A stretch of DNA of 64,000 nucleotides, taken from NCBI GenBank assembly GCA_963457665.1, contig OY735215.1:30827318-30891317 (forward strand). The letters run 5' to 3'. Below, one piece after another: positions 1 to 11,462 of this stretch; position 1 is the first letter of the stretch; every line of letters starts with the position of its first letter. Position numbers and translations under genes: made by a program. The stretch is from Thysanoteuthis rhombus. Taxonomy: Eukaryota; Mollusca; Cephalopoda; Oegopsida; Thysanoteuthidae. The notes beneath the pieces are model-generated. The model did not search any database, had not been told where the DNA came from, and saw only the letters and a program-made list of their open reading frames with translations.

Positions 1-770
1 GCACGCCACACGCTTTCCTTGCTTAAGTAGAGCAGCGCCAAGTCCATCAGGACTGAATTACGAGGGCCTCTTTCGGGCTGTGGTAGGTAAGTACTGGTGC
101 CTCTGTGGCAAATTGCTTCATTTCAGCAAACGCTGTGTCATGTACATGAGACCGTATGCACGGAACAACCTTGCGTGTCAGCTGTCGAATTGGTTCCATG
201 ACAGTAGACAACCGCGACATGAATCTTGCGAGATAATTGACAGTTCTGCCAAGTCGCTGTACATCTTCGATTGAAGTAGGTTGGTGATTGTGTCAATTTG
301 AGCGGGATCTAGTAGTAGGCCATAATGGGTTAAAAGGAGCTTATCACTGTTCTGATAACTCTGCCTTTTCCTTGTTCAGCTCGATCCCCTTGTCATGGCA
401 TTAGTACTTTGCATTAGTACATCCCCTATCGTAGGTGGTTAATATCGCTCACATTCCAATGATTTGTACGGGGGTCATTCATCGATGCAGGAAAGGATGT
501 CACCTGACCTCTGAGGAGTTATAACTACTCAACGGTTCCAGTCTGTTGGCTTGGAGGCGGGGACGATTACTCCGAGTTTCTCCAAACGCTTCAATTCTCC
601 CTTGACACAACGAATGAATTGGCGTACATCCAGGTGTAACAGCACCTACAGAATGCGAGTCCAGACATGGACAGTGGATCAATATATGCACTTGATAATC
701 TGCAAGCATCACGGAATACTAACAGACAATAACTGGTATAAAGACCAACCAGTCCCAGTAACTGAAGGGA
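1..770 (-). pseudogene. Ty3/Gypsy retrotransposon pol fragment (reverse transcriptase to RNase H), cut by window edge
   Basis: Read on the minus strand, this stretch carries a decayed Ty3/Gypsy pol region. Near 605-550 it encodes LKRLEKLGVIVPASKPTDW, the start of the Gypsy reverse transcriptase domain. Near 400-370 it encodes ELNKEKAELSEQ, near 250-215 TVNYLARFM (the RT thumb and connection region), and near 110-45 VLTYHSPKEALVIQSDG followed by GAALLKQGK, the start of the RNase H domain with its first acidic residue. The order matches Gypsy pol. The frame shifts several times and contains stops, so the copy is dead. The rest of RNase H and the integrase would lie to the left of the window. 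No LTR is visible here. The family call rests on motif order seen in the translation; the clade within Gypsy is unknown. Confidence 0.8.
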
Positions 771-1369
771 CAGAATGCCACAATTATATGAGATTTTACG
801 ATAAATACCGACAGAGCAAATAGACCTGGCATAGTAGTCATGAACTTGCCTGAAGTAGACATGAGTGTGCCTTCTGACCACAGTTAAGGAATCTATGCAA
901 GTACAAGGATCTTGAAATTGGCACTTGGAAACACAAACTGTCCCTGTCATCATCGGGACTCAAAGGATCATCCAGAAAGGCACATCTGCCGATCCTTCTC
1001 TCTGTGAAATCTGGAATATAGTGCTTACAAGCACTGCCTGTATATTGAGAAGAGCACTATCATCTGTTGTATACGAATGTAAAGTGTAACGCAAAAGACT
1101 GAAACACACGCACAAAATTGCAACACACACAAAGAGAAGAGATAATAATAATAATAATGATAATAATAATAATAATAATAATAATGATAATAATAATAAT
1201 AATCTTTACGACACAAGAAGGAAGTCTGAATAACGGGAGCAAAAGCTCTGCCTAGGAGAGGAGGTTAGAAAAACAGATCTCTCAGATAGATCCAACAACT
1301 GAAAGTTTGAGGTCCCAGTTGATGACAAAAGGGATGACGACCTTCATCGAAAATGACACTGAAAAGGGG
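771..1369. other. No gene seen; contains a TAA microsatellite
   Basis: Apart from the TAA-type tract at 1141-1203 I see no supported coding, RNA or mobile-element signal between the Gypsy fragment and the R4-like LINE. Confidence 0.5.
1141..1203. repeat. (TAA)n microsatellite
   Basis: About twenty ATA/TAA trinucleotides with occasional TGA interruptions. It creates spurious poly-isoleucine and poly-tyrosine ORFs on the minus strand. Confidence 0.95.
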
Positions 1370-3005
1370 AAAAAAATCAAGCATACAACTATAGACCAAT
1401 CACTTGACTACCAATTATGAAGGAAATTCTGGCTGGACAAATAGTAGAGAGAGTGTATATTTCCATGAGAAGAAGAGGACTCTTACCAGAAGAACAGAAA
1501 GGATACAGGGAAGGAACTAAAGGGGCGAATGGCTCACTCTATATTGACTAGATGAAAGTAGAGAAAAAGCTGTTGCAATCAGATAGGTAGATTACAAAAA
1601 GACAAACGACATGATTACCTGAGGCATTCGAGTATCCAGCTATACCACATAGCTGGATGCTCGAATGCCTCTGGATATTCAAAATCAGTGAATCAGTGGT
1701 GAGATTCATAACCAACTCTTTGAAAAACTGGAAAGCAGACTACAGGAGAAAACTATGTAGAGGTAAGTAAAAAAGGAAAATTTTCAGGTAAACTCTCTGT
1801 CTCCACCACTATTTGTGCTAATCATGATACCACTAGGTAGAATATTGAAAACAACAAATTCTCCAAAATAAAAGGAATAGTCAAGTACCTCATTTATGAG
1901 GACGTCATGAAGCTCTTTTCAAAGAACTTGGAAGATCTCGAATGTTTTTCAACAAAGCTAAAGAATATAGTGGTGATATTTGGATGAAGTTCAGAATAGA
2001 GCAATACACGCTTAAAGCGCTGGGGGCTAACAACGACAGAAGGGATCGAATTAACAGACAAAAAAAGGACATTAATCACATGGAACCGATATAACTACTT
2101 AAGGGTTTTCGGATGTGACTCTATAAAATAGGGAGAAATGAAAGAGAAAATGAAATGGAATACCTTTGGGGAATTAGAAAAATATTAGATACCAATCGAA
2201 ATAGCAGAAAATTGATAAAAGAAATAAACACATGGATAATATCGTTAGTAAGATACACAGGTCCATTTCTTGGATGGGGAAAGGATGAACTCCAATCAAA
2301 GGACCAGGAAACGAGGGAACTTATGATGATGCACAAGGCTTTGCATCCCAGAGATGATAGTGATAAACCGTATGTGGAGAGGAGAGAAAGCGATAAAAAA
2401 ACTCAACAGCATAGGAGACTGCGTCCAAATGACCAAAGCGGAATCAGAAAAGTATGTGCAAGCGAGAAATACAGAAACTATGCAAAGCGTTCGAAGCAGT
2501 GCAGCAAATAACGAAAATGTAGCAAACGTGGGAGCAACAACGGAGACAACAAGGGAAGAAAGATGGAAGCAGAAAAAACTACACGAAGAATTCAAAAGAC
2601 AGAAAATATCATAGACGAACGATCATGGGCATGGCTATGCTAATGGAACCTGGAAAAAGGAATTAAAACAAGAGGAATAAAATCGCTCATCATGGTAGCC
2701 AAAAACCCATGCATCGGGGCAAACTATACCAAAGCAAAGATCAACAGAACCCAAACAAACAGCAAATGTCGCTTATGTGGAGAAAAGGTTAAGACTAAAC
2801 TGCATGAAAGTGAACTTGGTAAAGTAATCTCGAAGGAGTACAATAACAGGCACGACAAGGTAGCAACTGTTATATACTGGGGACTATGCAAATATCTGGG
2901 ATAGAACCATTTGGACATATGATACCAGCACAAACCGGAGACAGTCCTGGAAAGTAAAAGCCATATGTATATTTTACTCATTCAAAATTGCAAATCCGGA
3001 TTAAT
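1370..3005 (+). pseudogene. R4/Dong-like non-LTR retrotransposon, RT through CCHC and start of restriction-like endonuclease
   Basis: The plus strand reads, through many frame changes, as the C-terminal two thirds of a site-specific-type LINE. The order is NYRPIT near 1390, LLPEEQKGYREGTKGANG near 1480-1535, HSWMLECLWIFKI near 1648-1687, YLIYEDVMKLFSKN near 1890-1930 (the F/YxDD catalytic box, here YEDV and so broken), ALHPRDDSDKPYV near 2340-2375, then a CRLCGEKV zinc knuckle near 2768-2790, and HKPETVLES near 2928-2955, which in this family leads into the C-terminal restriction-like endonuclease. The endonuclease core is lost after about 3005. The 5' end is truncated. The assignment to R4/Dong rather than R2 or NeSL comes from the remembered order RT, CCHC, endonuclease and is less certain than the LINE call. 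Confidence 0.75.
1621..1671. repeat. 22-bp near-perfect palindrome inside the R4-like RT
   Basis: Arms 1621-1642 and 1650-1671 are reverse complements with one mismatch, separated by 7 bp. The right arm encodes the expected RT residues HSWMLECL; the left arm is an inverted copy of it, placed where the conserved AYDMVP segment should be. This looks like a local templated inversion. Confidence 0.9.
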
Positions 3006-4699
3006 TTTTTTGTAAATATCACGTGCCAATAATCCTTTGAATACAATAAAAATGCTTATAGATTACATTCTCTGTTTGACATAGGACCTGAAAAAAATTG
3101 CGATTTAGTTCTTAATGAAGTTTTGCACGTACATAGAGGAAAGCATCCTATCTGAATTCAAAGTTCTTTTTTACATTTGAACAAATTTCAGTCAGTAAAT
3201 TCAGATTCAAACTTGTTTTAAATCAGACCCAACATGGATGAAAATGGAATGTAATTGATAATAAAAAATGGAAAAATCAAAATTCAAAAAAGACTATCAA
3301 AAATCAAATATTTTTATGGTGCTTACAGATAATCAAACCCTGATATCATTCTTGGCTGGTTCCTGATCATAGAAGATACTCATAAAAGACAAATGTAGCG
3401 TGCATGGGCGTCGACATACGCAGTGAAGAATAATTTAATGCTTGTGATATTTCAATCAGGTCGACCGGTGTCCATAGACGATCGGGTTAGCGATGTCAAG
3501 GTTGTATTCCTGATTTTAGCGCTTGATGACTCGGGAAGTGACTCCACAGTAATTGGAGGAGCGACAGCTATCAAGAGCCTACGGTACAGAATAGCATTTT
3601 TAGGGTAGTTTTTCCCCCCATCATTCAATTTAACTGACGAACAACGATTAAAGTAAACAAAAGAAAAAGAAAGCCGACAATAGATAAAAGAGCAAAGGAG
3701 AAGAAGAAATGAATAAAACAAGTGAAAGTAATACAGGATTTTTTTTAGTATGACTGTTGATAAAATTCATGTTAAGCTACTTTATCCAGCAGTTTTATGA
3801 TAGAAGTAAACCGGAAAACCATTCTTGCAGACATGGAAAGGGACGCATCATTTGTTTTGATTTACCAATAATTGTTCTCATTATCGCTAGATGTTCCTTA
3901 CTCTTGTCATTTATTTATAAAAATGTATACATATAAACGGATAAAATTTAAAACTTGTATAAACAATAAAAGATAAAAAGAAATGGTGGATTAAAACACA
4001 GAATAAAATAAAGTGTAAACAAAGTGGGTAATCGTCAAAATCGTGTAAAGAGAACCAGAACCGGAAGTTCCCACCTCCTCCCTTGTTTTAGATCTGAACT
4101 GGTCCAGAACATCCTCCCCCTAAGAATTTGGTGAACTGCCGTCAAATATTTAGCTAGAAAAGGATACTCGGAACAGAATGCTCTAAAATAGAAAAATAAA
4201 TAATAATATGGCAACCTCCAGAATTTGGAAAAAGGAAGGGTTGCATAATGAGGTATTTGGGATAAATGTCGTGGTTACTTACTTAATTAGATTCTCACGA
4301 AAAAAATATTTCTTTAAGGCTAGCTGTGATGATTTTAGTAGTTCGTTCAGGAAAATGGAGAAAGGGCTAACTTAATTGGTGAAGGAGAGAAGGAAGATTA
4401 GACCTTTTCTTTTCCCTGATAGGTGTAAGCACAAAATGGGAGAGCAGCTGACCAGTTGATCATATCAAATCAAAATAGTGAATGCAAGTCATAATGCATC
4501 GAAAATAGTGCAGATAAAATGTGTATGCAATGAATTAAGATAAAGAACAAGATTTGAAATAGCAAAGAATGTATTTATTGAAATGTGTATGCAATATCAT
4601 AATTCGATTGAAATTCTCATGAAAAGAAGTGAGAAGAGAATGTGTTTTTTTTAAAGTTGTTCTACTACTTTTCAGAATGATTTAATAAATAAAAGAATG
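3006..4699. other. No gene seen; AT-rich intergenic sequence
   Basis: No coding motif, splice-bounded ORF, tRNA-like structure or clear transposon end was found. The short ORFs near 3423-3721 on both strands overlap each other and resemble nothing I know. Confidence 0.5.
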
Positions 4700-5240
4700 A
4701 TTTAAGATTTAATATTGACATGGGTGAACACTCAATAGAAGTGACACAAACAACGAGTCACGTCTGTTACTGTTACTGATTCCTCATCGTTAAATACGAA
4801 AGTAAGCTTCCCGTTTCAAAAAATTTAAATGTTGCGTAGTATAAAGTAACGTCCATATACAATACATTATGATAGTACCCTGTATAAAATAACAAGCTTC
4901 ATATAGTGTTACAAAGGCTATATTTTAAAATCATAACTAACAGGAGGGTGGTGTTTGATCAACACTGTTGGGGTGTCATATTAATACAACTGTTTCGTTT
5001 TAGAATTCGCAAATACTCCAAAATTTACGCAGTAAACAACTGATGATTCCAACAAGAGAGAATTTACACATAGTACCATAATAACAAAGTACATGTATAA
5101 CATAGAGAAATAAACACTGAAGAAAATCACATAAATTAGCAGGTATTGGGAAATAAGTATAAGGACACAGAAAAAATTTTTTTGAATGTGTTTAGTGTTC
5201 GAAGCTGTAAAACTTTCTAGGCTATATATATATATATCCA
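4700..5240 (-). repeat. Left arm of a ~550-bp inverted duplication (partner 8560-9110)
   Basis: The minus strand of this segment matches the plus strand of 8560-9110. Shared landmarks include TGAGTGTTCACCCATGT near the outer end, ATATGGACGTTA, and the inner translation SLLLESSVVYCVNFG here against SLLLGSSVLYYVIDLG there. The inner edge abuts a (TA)n tract. The arms are diverged, so the duplication is old. It could be two oppositely oriented copies of one dispersed repeat. Confidence 0.85.
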
Positions 5241-5249
5241 CTTTGCTCT

Positions 5250-5252
<3 letters not shown>

Positions 5253-5305
<53 letters not shown>
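5253..5305. repeat. (AT)n microsatellite
   Basis: About 26 AT units; a shorter TA run at 5221-5238 precedes it. Confidence 0.97.
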
Positions 5306-5307
<2 letters not shown>

Positions 5308-5454
5308 AGTACCCCACGTTGTCCAGGAACAAAGTAATCAATACAGGAAGAACGCGTACTCAGTTCTAAGGCGGAGCTCCTCAGAGTATCGAAACGATAC
5401 TGTGGTCAAGTTACCCTTATACATAAATTTGGAGCACATCATTGACCGTTTTTG

Positions 5455-6003
5455 AAAATGCATAGATTCATCATGATCAGTCTTTAAACGTCCATCATTG
5501 GACATAGATTCCCAGGATTCGCCACACTTCTCTATCATGGGCGTCGTAGAGCCAGTACTTTCTGAATTTGTCTAGTTCATCTCTCCACCTTGTATTCTGT
5601 CGGCCTCAGTTTCGCATGTGATCTCTGGGAAACCATGTTGTGAGTCGTGATGTCCATCGGTTTTCTGCCATTCTTGCAACATAGCCTGCCCATTGCCGTT
5701 CAAGTTTTTTTAATAGATTCCATGATGTCTCAGACTCTCGTTTTCTTTCTGATATACAGTGCTGTCTTGTGATCTCTCCATGTAAGGTTGAGCATGATTC
5801 TCTCATGCACACGTTGCATGCATCTCAGCCTGCAGGTCTGTCTCTTGGTTTGGTTCCGTGTTTCAGCTCCATAAGTGACTATCGGGAGGATGCATTGGTT
5901 GTATACTCTTCTTTATAGGATGAATGGGATTGTCTGAGATTCGTTGTCCTGGGTAGATGTAGTGGTCTACTTTTTCCAGTTTTGTATCTTCGATTTCGAC
6001 GCT
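5455..6003 (-). pseudogene. RTE-clade LINE, 5'-truncated C-terminal fragment, copy 1
   Basis: The minus strand encodes the conserved C-terminal part of an RTE-type reverse transcriptase ORF. It includes QWAGYVARMAENRWTSRL around 5690-5640 followed by PRDH, then text corresponding to RWRDELDKFRKYW and the QRRM-like end. The 3' end on the minus strand is near 5455 with a short degraded GAT-type tail. At least four other fragments in this window end at the same point (7868-8262, 10684-11462, 18368-18712, 19662-19915), so this is the common 3' end of one family. Stops and frameshifts make it inactive. RTE elements move by target-primed reverse transcription and are commonly 5'-truncated. Confidence 0.85.
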
Positions 6004-6009
6004 GACCTA

Positions 6010-6410
6010 AAATTGACGTTTACAGCCCACCAGAAGTCAGCACCGCTTATTCTTAGATCAGCCTCGGTCAAATTATCTTTGTAAGCAAACTTACAGCCGG
6101 TAGGGTGCAGAACCTCCGTTAGATTTGAAATTTCTAAGATTTATCTGACCACCAATTGACCTTTAGAAGTCAGAACCACATATCCCATGTTATTTCGGTG
6201 CCAAGTTACCCATGCACACAAATTTGCAGCCTTTAGAGTGCAGCCGTTTCCGTTGTATTAGAGAATCCCCAAATTGACCTGACCCCATATTGACCTTCAG
6301 AGGTTATTGCCACCAATCCTATGTTCATCCAGGAATCAAGTTTCCCTTTCATACAAATTGTTCTGCTTGTAAGGTTTAACTGTTGAGAAGTCTATGAAGC
6401 ATAAAGTTAC
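6010..6410. repeat. Degenerate ~130-bp tandem-like repeats, about three units
   Basis: Three loosely repeated blocks begin near 6020, 6160 and 6285. They share phrases such as TTGACCTTTAGAAGTCA, ACATATCCCATGTT and GCAGCCTTTAGAGTGCAG. No coding capacity is evident. It may be the decayed non-coding part of a transposon. Confidence 0.5.
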
Positions 6411-7867
6411 AAACAATCAAATATTTGTCGTCTTTACAGTATTACACCTGAGCGTTTGTGTATTGTTAGTCCACTCTAAAATAAACTATTACTCAAGTGA
6501 TAATAAGTTTCATGTTTCACACACCCTAGTCTGGTAAACATCCTAAGAAATTGACATGGAATTTGTAACCCAAAGCAATAATGAAATACTTATTTTTTAC
6601 TTGCGAGCATCAATTCTGTTTGCTTGTCTAGCAAGTGGGTTACTTTTCAAATCGGCGATTCATATACATGCCTTGAACCAGAGTTGGCGTGATCTATCAA
6701 ATATATAAAAGTTCAGCCACACTGACAATGGCAGAAGAAATATTTTTATCAATTATTATGTCGTTGACCTTCCTTTCAGCCTTAAGAAGATAAATTTTGC
6801 TCAAGGTCGCATTCATGCAGGGTTCATTAAGATAAAGTGTTATATTTATATATTTATACATGTTTGTGATAGAGTGATATGTTTTTATAGTGTTGCTCTA
6901 TTGACCCTGACCCAAACCTTATAACCTTATATTCAAGAAAATATCAATGGATTACATATTAGAGTATGTCTTGACAGGGTAAGAGAATTTTAACGAATAT
7001 ACCAAGGAAATGAACAACGCAGTAGATGTTACTTGGTTAACGATAAACAATGCTTGATACGAAAGTACATAATTGAATATACTCATACGCTACCTTTGTG
7101 TCGAATGGATTAGTATGTACGTGTATTTTACAAGAGTCGATATGACAGTCAATCTAGTGATAAACTCATTTTTGTCCAACACAAACTGAATAAAAAGCAA
7201 CGAAATAGATTAACCGGCAAGTTTTATGCAAACAGTCCGCAGATGAGCTAACGACCAGGTTAATGGGCCCTTGCTATTTAAAGAGCTTAGGAGGATCCAT
7301 AGGATATTCTTACTTTCATTGATACAAATAAATAGTTTGAGTTAGATTAGGGTTTTTTTTTCACGAAAAAAAATGTGAAACCAAGCGTATTAATGTGAGA
7401 TATAGTGTCTCTCACATGTCAAATGATCAGTACAGACGGTTCAAGTATGCCCCACCAAAACCTCTACAGACCCCATACAAAGGGTTACAAAAACACATGG
7501 CGTCCCAATAAAATTTATAAGAACTGCATCAAGAATAGACTAAAGCACAACAGCGCCATTTTGAATGAGCTAGAGTCTCATGCTAAGGATTGGGTCAAAT
7601 GATGCAGCATAAAAACTGGACATTCTCTGAAAAAAGTCAAAGAAAGCGGATAACCAGTACCAGAGAACGGCAGAAGGGTTCATCATCCGATCAGTGAGTT
7701 CGATTCTCACTGATTGCCCACAAATACAACCCTTTGTCAGAATAAGCTAACTTTAATAGATATCTATACCGTGCTTTTGACCAGGACTTGATCAATAGCT
7801 GCTTTCTGTCAGTGCCTCCATGGAGTTTTGCTCTAATATGATATTGGTTACCATTTATTGTAGCGTT
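6411..7867. other. No supported gene; one unassigned 65-residue ORF (7405-7602, +)
   Basis: The ORF at 7405-7602 on the plus strand is basic and ends in KHNSAILNELESHAKDWVK. I do not recognise it, and it may be a transposon remnant. The rest is AT-rich DNA with no clear feature except the T-arm-like hairpin at 7692-7712. Confidence 0.4.
7692..7712 (+). other. tRNA T-arm-like hairpin (B-box-like)
   Basis: CAGTGAG, loop TTCGATT, CTCACTG forms a perfect 7-bp stem with the standard 7-base T loop. No acceptor, D or anticodon arm could be placed upstream, so this is at most the end of a tRNA-derived SINE. Confidence 0.4.
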
Positions 7868-8262
7868 ATCATCAGTCTTTCAACGTCCGTCGTTGGACAT
7901 AGACTTTCCCCGGGATTCGCCACACTTCTCTATCATGGGCGTCGCACAGCCAGTACTTTCTGAATTTGTCTAGTTCGTCTCTCCACCTTGTATTCTGTCG
8001 GCCTCAGTTTCCCATGTGATCTCTGGGAAACCATGTTGTGAGTCGTGATGTCCATAAGTTGTCTGCCATTCGTGCAACTTGGCCAGCCTACTGCCATTTG
8101 AGCTTTTTAATGGATTTTATGATTTCCCTGACTCCTGTCTTCTCCCGTATGTACTGTGCTGTCTTGTGGTCTCTCCATGTGAGGCCTAGTATAATTTTCT
8201 CATATGCACGTTGCATAGTTCTCAATTTGCGGATCTGTCTCTTGGTTAGGTTCAGTGTTGAT
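7868..8262 (-). pseudogene. RTE-clade LINE, 5'-truncated 3' fragment, copy 2
   Basis: The minus strand carries the same C-terminal RTE segment as copy 1, including the VARM...TTW/IPRDH block near 8095-8020 and the RW..ELDKF..YW block near 7985-7945. Its 3' end is near 7868, followed by a short ATGATAA-type tail. It is truncated earlier at its 5' side than copy 1. Both minus-strand copies lie between the arms of the 4.7/8.6-kb inverted duplication. Frameshifts are present. Confidence 0.83.
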
Positions 8263-8559
8263 AATCATGGGAAGAAAAAGCATTTGGCCGTGGAATTTTT
8301 GGTTTCATCATATTTAGATTTTGAGACATTTTGACTTTTGTGCAACAGTATTTTTTCACTGAATTCTTGTGTGTATGTGTTTGTGTGTGATGAGACTATT
8401 GTGAAAACAATTGACACTAGATCACTCTTCCCTTATTTTAAGACACTCACTAACTCAATGAATCTTTCTTTCTTTCAGCAACTCAACTATTTTTTCTTTT
8501 CAAATAGTGTTTCTGTGATACAATTGTCTATTGTTATGGCAACAGACTATCTAATTTTC

Positions 8560-9110
8560 AACTCTCTTATTGATATATATGTATAGTCTAGAGAATTTGA
8601 CTGCATTTAACACTAAACACATTAAAAAGAAAAAACTTTTCAAATTCTTTTTGGGTCACTTCAAACACTTATTTCCCAATATCTGTAAATGTAATTTTTG
8701 TGATTTTCTTCAGTTTTTTTTTCAATGTTTCACATATACATCGTCATTATGGTACATATGTGCAAATTCTCTCTTGTTGGGATCATCAGTTCTTTACTAC
8801 GTAATAGATTTGGGGATTTGAAAAATAAATATTATATTAGCACAGCACCCCAGCAGTGTTGATTTAACACCATCTCCCCTTCAGCTATGATTTTGATATA
8901 TAGCTTGCATGTAGTTTGTTATTTCATATAGAGTATTATCATTAATGAATTGTATATGGACGTTATTTCATACTAAAAATCATTTAATTTTTTTTTATCA
9001 CGCGGCATCGGCATACTTACGTAGCTTACTCCCAATGAGGGATCAGTAACAGTAGCAAACTCAGTGTTGAGTGTTCACCCATGTGAATATTAAATCCGTC
9101 GAGTCGGTTT
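8560..9110 (+). repeat. Right arm of the ~550-bp inverted duplication
   Basis: Reverse-complement partner of 4700-5240 (landmarks given there). It lies about 3.3 kb inward-to-inward from the left arm. Homology fades at about 9105 just after AATATTAAATC. Confidence 0.85.
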
Positions 9111-9659
9111 TAATCTCAGACTGCATGCCAAGCACCTTATGATATCATCTTAAAGAATACTAATGACGCAAAAAATCTCTTCGAGTTGATTTCCCACCAA
9201 CACATTCAACCGAAGAATTTAACAGTTTTTTCCACTAATCTCAAGGTTAATTAATGGCGATGATGGATCAGTAACAATACGTCGTTCAATGACTTTGTTC
9301 TTTCCTTTGAATTATCAAATAAATCACCCTTATATACATGGTCGAAGCGAAACTAAACCACTTTCTAGCCGGTAGTGACACCTCAATGGGCTATTCCATC
9401 AATATACTTGGACAGTTTGTTACTTGGCATTCCATGTTCGATCTCCGATCCCGCCCAACTACCTATCAGTCAGGAAAATGGACTAGGGCTAAATGTCTCC
9501 CCTTCCCCTGGTTCTAATCAATATAATGATCTTTCACTCTGACAAAGACCGGATCCATCTCTTTTGGTTACCTAATTCCCCCAACATTAATACAAATTTA
9601 TTTGATTTAGTATTAATTATTCATTTATTTTATTTTTACACTTTCGTTAACCTATTCTT
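9111..9659. other. No gene seen
   Basis: AT-rich sequence without recognisable coding or repeat landmarks. The plus-strand ORF at 9493-9873 is mainly the antisense of the RT pseudogene that follows. Confidence 0.5.
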
Positions 9660-10330
9660 CAATTTTTGTTATTATTTCATTATGGTCAAGCTGATAAGTT
9701 TTAAAGGGATCGGGATGTCTAGTTGTGGCTTCATTGAATTGTCTGAAGATATTTCCAATGTCACTGCCTTGATTGACCATTTCACAACTAAAGAAACATT
9801 TTTCGATATAAAATCAATAAATCTACGTGTAACCTGTGCTATTATTAAATATTCTGATAATATAGTTCCGTAGAATATAATATGGAATACTACTCGACCA
9901 AAATGGCGTACGTACGATAAAGAACGGAGAGCTTCTTTTATCAAACAATTTATAGACAAACATTCCATCCTCGATTTTAATATCCAAATCTAGGAGCGTT
10001 GCTTGCATTCCGTTATGTTCACACTTTAGTTCAAGATTCTTATGTTATATAGAACTATACGATTTTCCGGATTCTCCTCCATCATTAAGGGAATATAAGT
10101 TGTCAATGAAACGGGTACAACCTAAAAAATGAACGAGCCTGCTTTATTTAAGTTCTAATTGAAGGCGACATGAATATATATTCATGTCTATGTAAATACA
10201 ATTTTTGTGTAAAGGTTGAGATGGATTTAGACCCTACAAATGATATCCCATTTTTCTTTAACGGGCATAGGATCATTCACTACCCAAAAGAAATTTAAGT
10301 TGCTATAGAATTTTTGATTGTATAGTAAAT
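9660..10330 (-). pseudogene. Reverse transcriptase fragment of a Penelope-like or similar retroelement
   Basis: On the minus strand, in broken frames, the order is: a segment resembling PFWANLYLYKHE near 10255-10170, then TRFIDNLYSLNDGGE near 10100-10055, which is the YIDD-type catalytic box with the second Asp changed to Asn, then LLDLDIKIEDGMFVYKLFDKR near 10000-9935, FFIVR and SSIPY, then FYGTILSEYLIIAQVTRRF near 9895-9840. This spacing is typical of an invertebrate RT family that differs from both RTE and R4. I believe it is Penelope-related but cannot prove the clade. The catalytic change and frameshifts show that it is dead. Confidence 0.65.
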
Positions 10331-10683
10331 TAAAAACTTGAAAAACAGCTCTGCTAAGAGTTATAAGTGCTACAAACTCTACAGGGTACAATAAAGCGAG
10401 CACCTATTGGATTGTTACGCATTTTTAGGTATCCAATACAGAATTGCTAACTTTTCACATAATACGATGTTATTGAATATAAAATGATCAGATTTAAAAA
10501 CTAGATACTTTATACGTGGATGATGGTGTTCTTATCGAATCTCTTTCAGAAAATATCCTTTAAATACATATATGTTTTTTTTACATATAAATACCATTTT
10601 ATTTGCTGCTTTATCAATCAGGACTATAAAAAAAAAACATTTTGAAGCTCTTAGATATCTGTTAATACTTGAGGATTTTTAAG
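10331..10683. other. No gene seen
   Basis: AT-rich sequence between two reverse transcriptase pseudogenes. The 5' part of the minus-strand RT may extend here, but it is too decayed to follow. Confidence 0.4.
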
Positions 10684-11462
10684 CGCTGGAACCTCCGATT
10701 TGCAGACGACATCGTCCGTTTTGCAGAGAGCCTCCAGGACCTCCAACTAACGCTAGATGAACTGGACAGAGAAAGCAAGAAAGTTGGCTTTCATATGAAT
10801 TTCATAAAAACAAAGGTCATTTACAACGATCATGTCGGAAATAGATGCAAAACTATCTAAATCGAAACTGCAAAGCTGTAGAAAGTAGACCACTACATCT
10901 ACCTACGACGACGAATCTACATGGAATCCTCAAGAGAAAAAGAAATCAAGTGAAGGAATCATGCTAGGGTGGCAAGCCTTCGGTAAAGCAAGTTCACCCT
11001 TCAAGAACAAGAAAATCCCATTAGTCCTAAAAAGAAGAGTATACAACCAATGCATCCTCCCTATTGAGCTGAAATATGGAACCTAACCAAGAGACTGACC
11101 CGTAAACTGAGAACTATGCAACGTACGCATGAGAGAATCATGTTCAACATCACAAGGAGAGGCCACAAGACAGCACAGTATATAAGGAAAAAACAGGAGT
11201 CCATGACATCGTAGAAACCATTAGGAAACTCAAATGGCAATAGGCTGGCCAAGTTGCAAGAATGGCAGACAACCGATGGACATCACGACTCAAAACTTGG
11301 ATCCCCATAAATTAAATGCAGAACTGAGGCCGGAAGAATATGAGATGGCGAGACGAACTGGACAGGTTCAGAAAATATTGGATCTGAGCGAGAGGGATGT
11401 GGTGAATCTTGGGGAAGGTGTATGTCCAACGACGGATGATAAAAGACTGATGATGATGAAAG
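10684..11462 (+). pseudogene. RTE-clade LINE, 3' fragment with intact FADD box, copy 3 (longest)
   Basis: This begins in the RT palm with RFADDIVRFAESLQDLQ near 10696-10745, so the FADD catalytic motif is intact here. It is followed by ELDRESKKVGFHMNF and then, after frameshifts, the GWQAFGKAS, LVLKRRVYNQCILP, QWAGHVARM-like, TTWIPRDH-like and RWRDELDRF blocks. It ends near 11440 with a GATGATGATG tail. The 5' truncation point is about 10675-10690. It is the best reference copy in the window for the family whose other fragments lie at 5455, 7868, 18368 and 19662. Confidence 0.88.

Noticed and set aside
7692-7712. T-arm-like hairpin as a tRNA gene
   Set aside because: No D arm, anticodon arm or acceptor stem upstream, so at most a SINE scrap.
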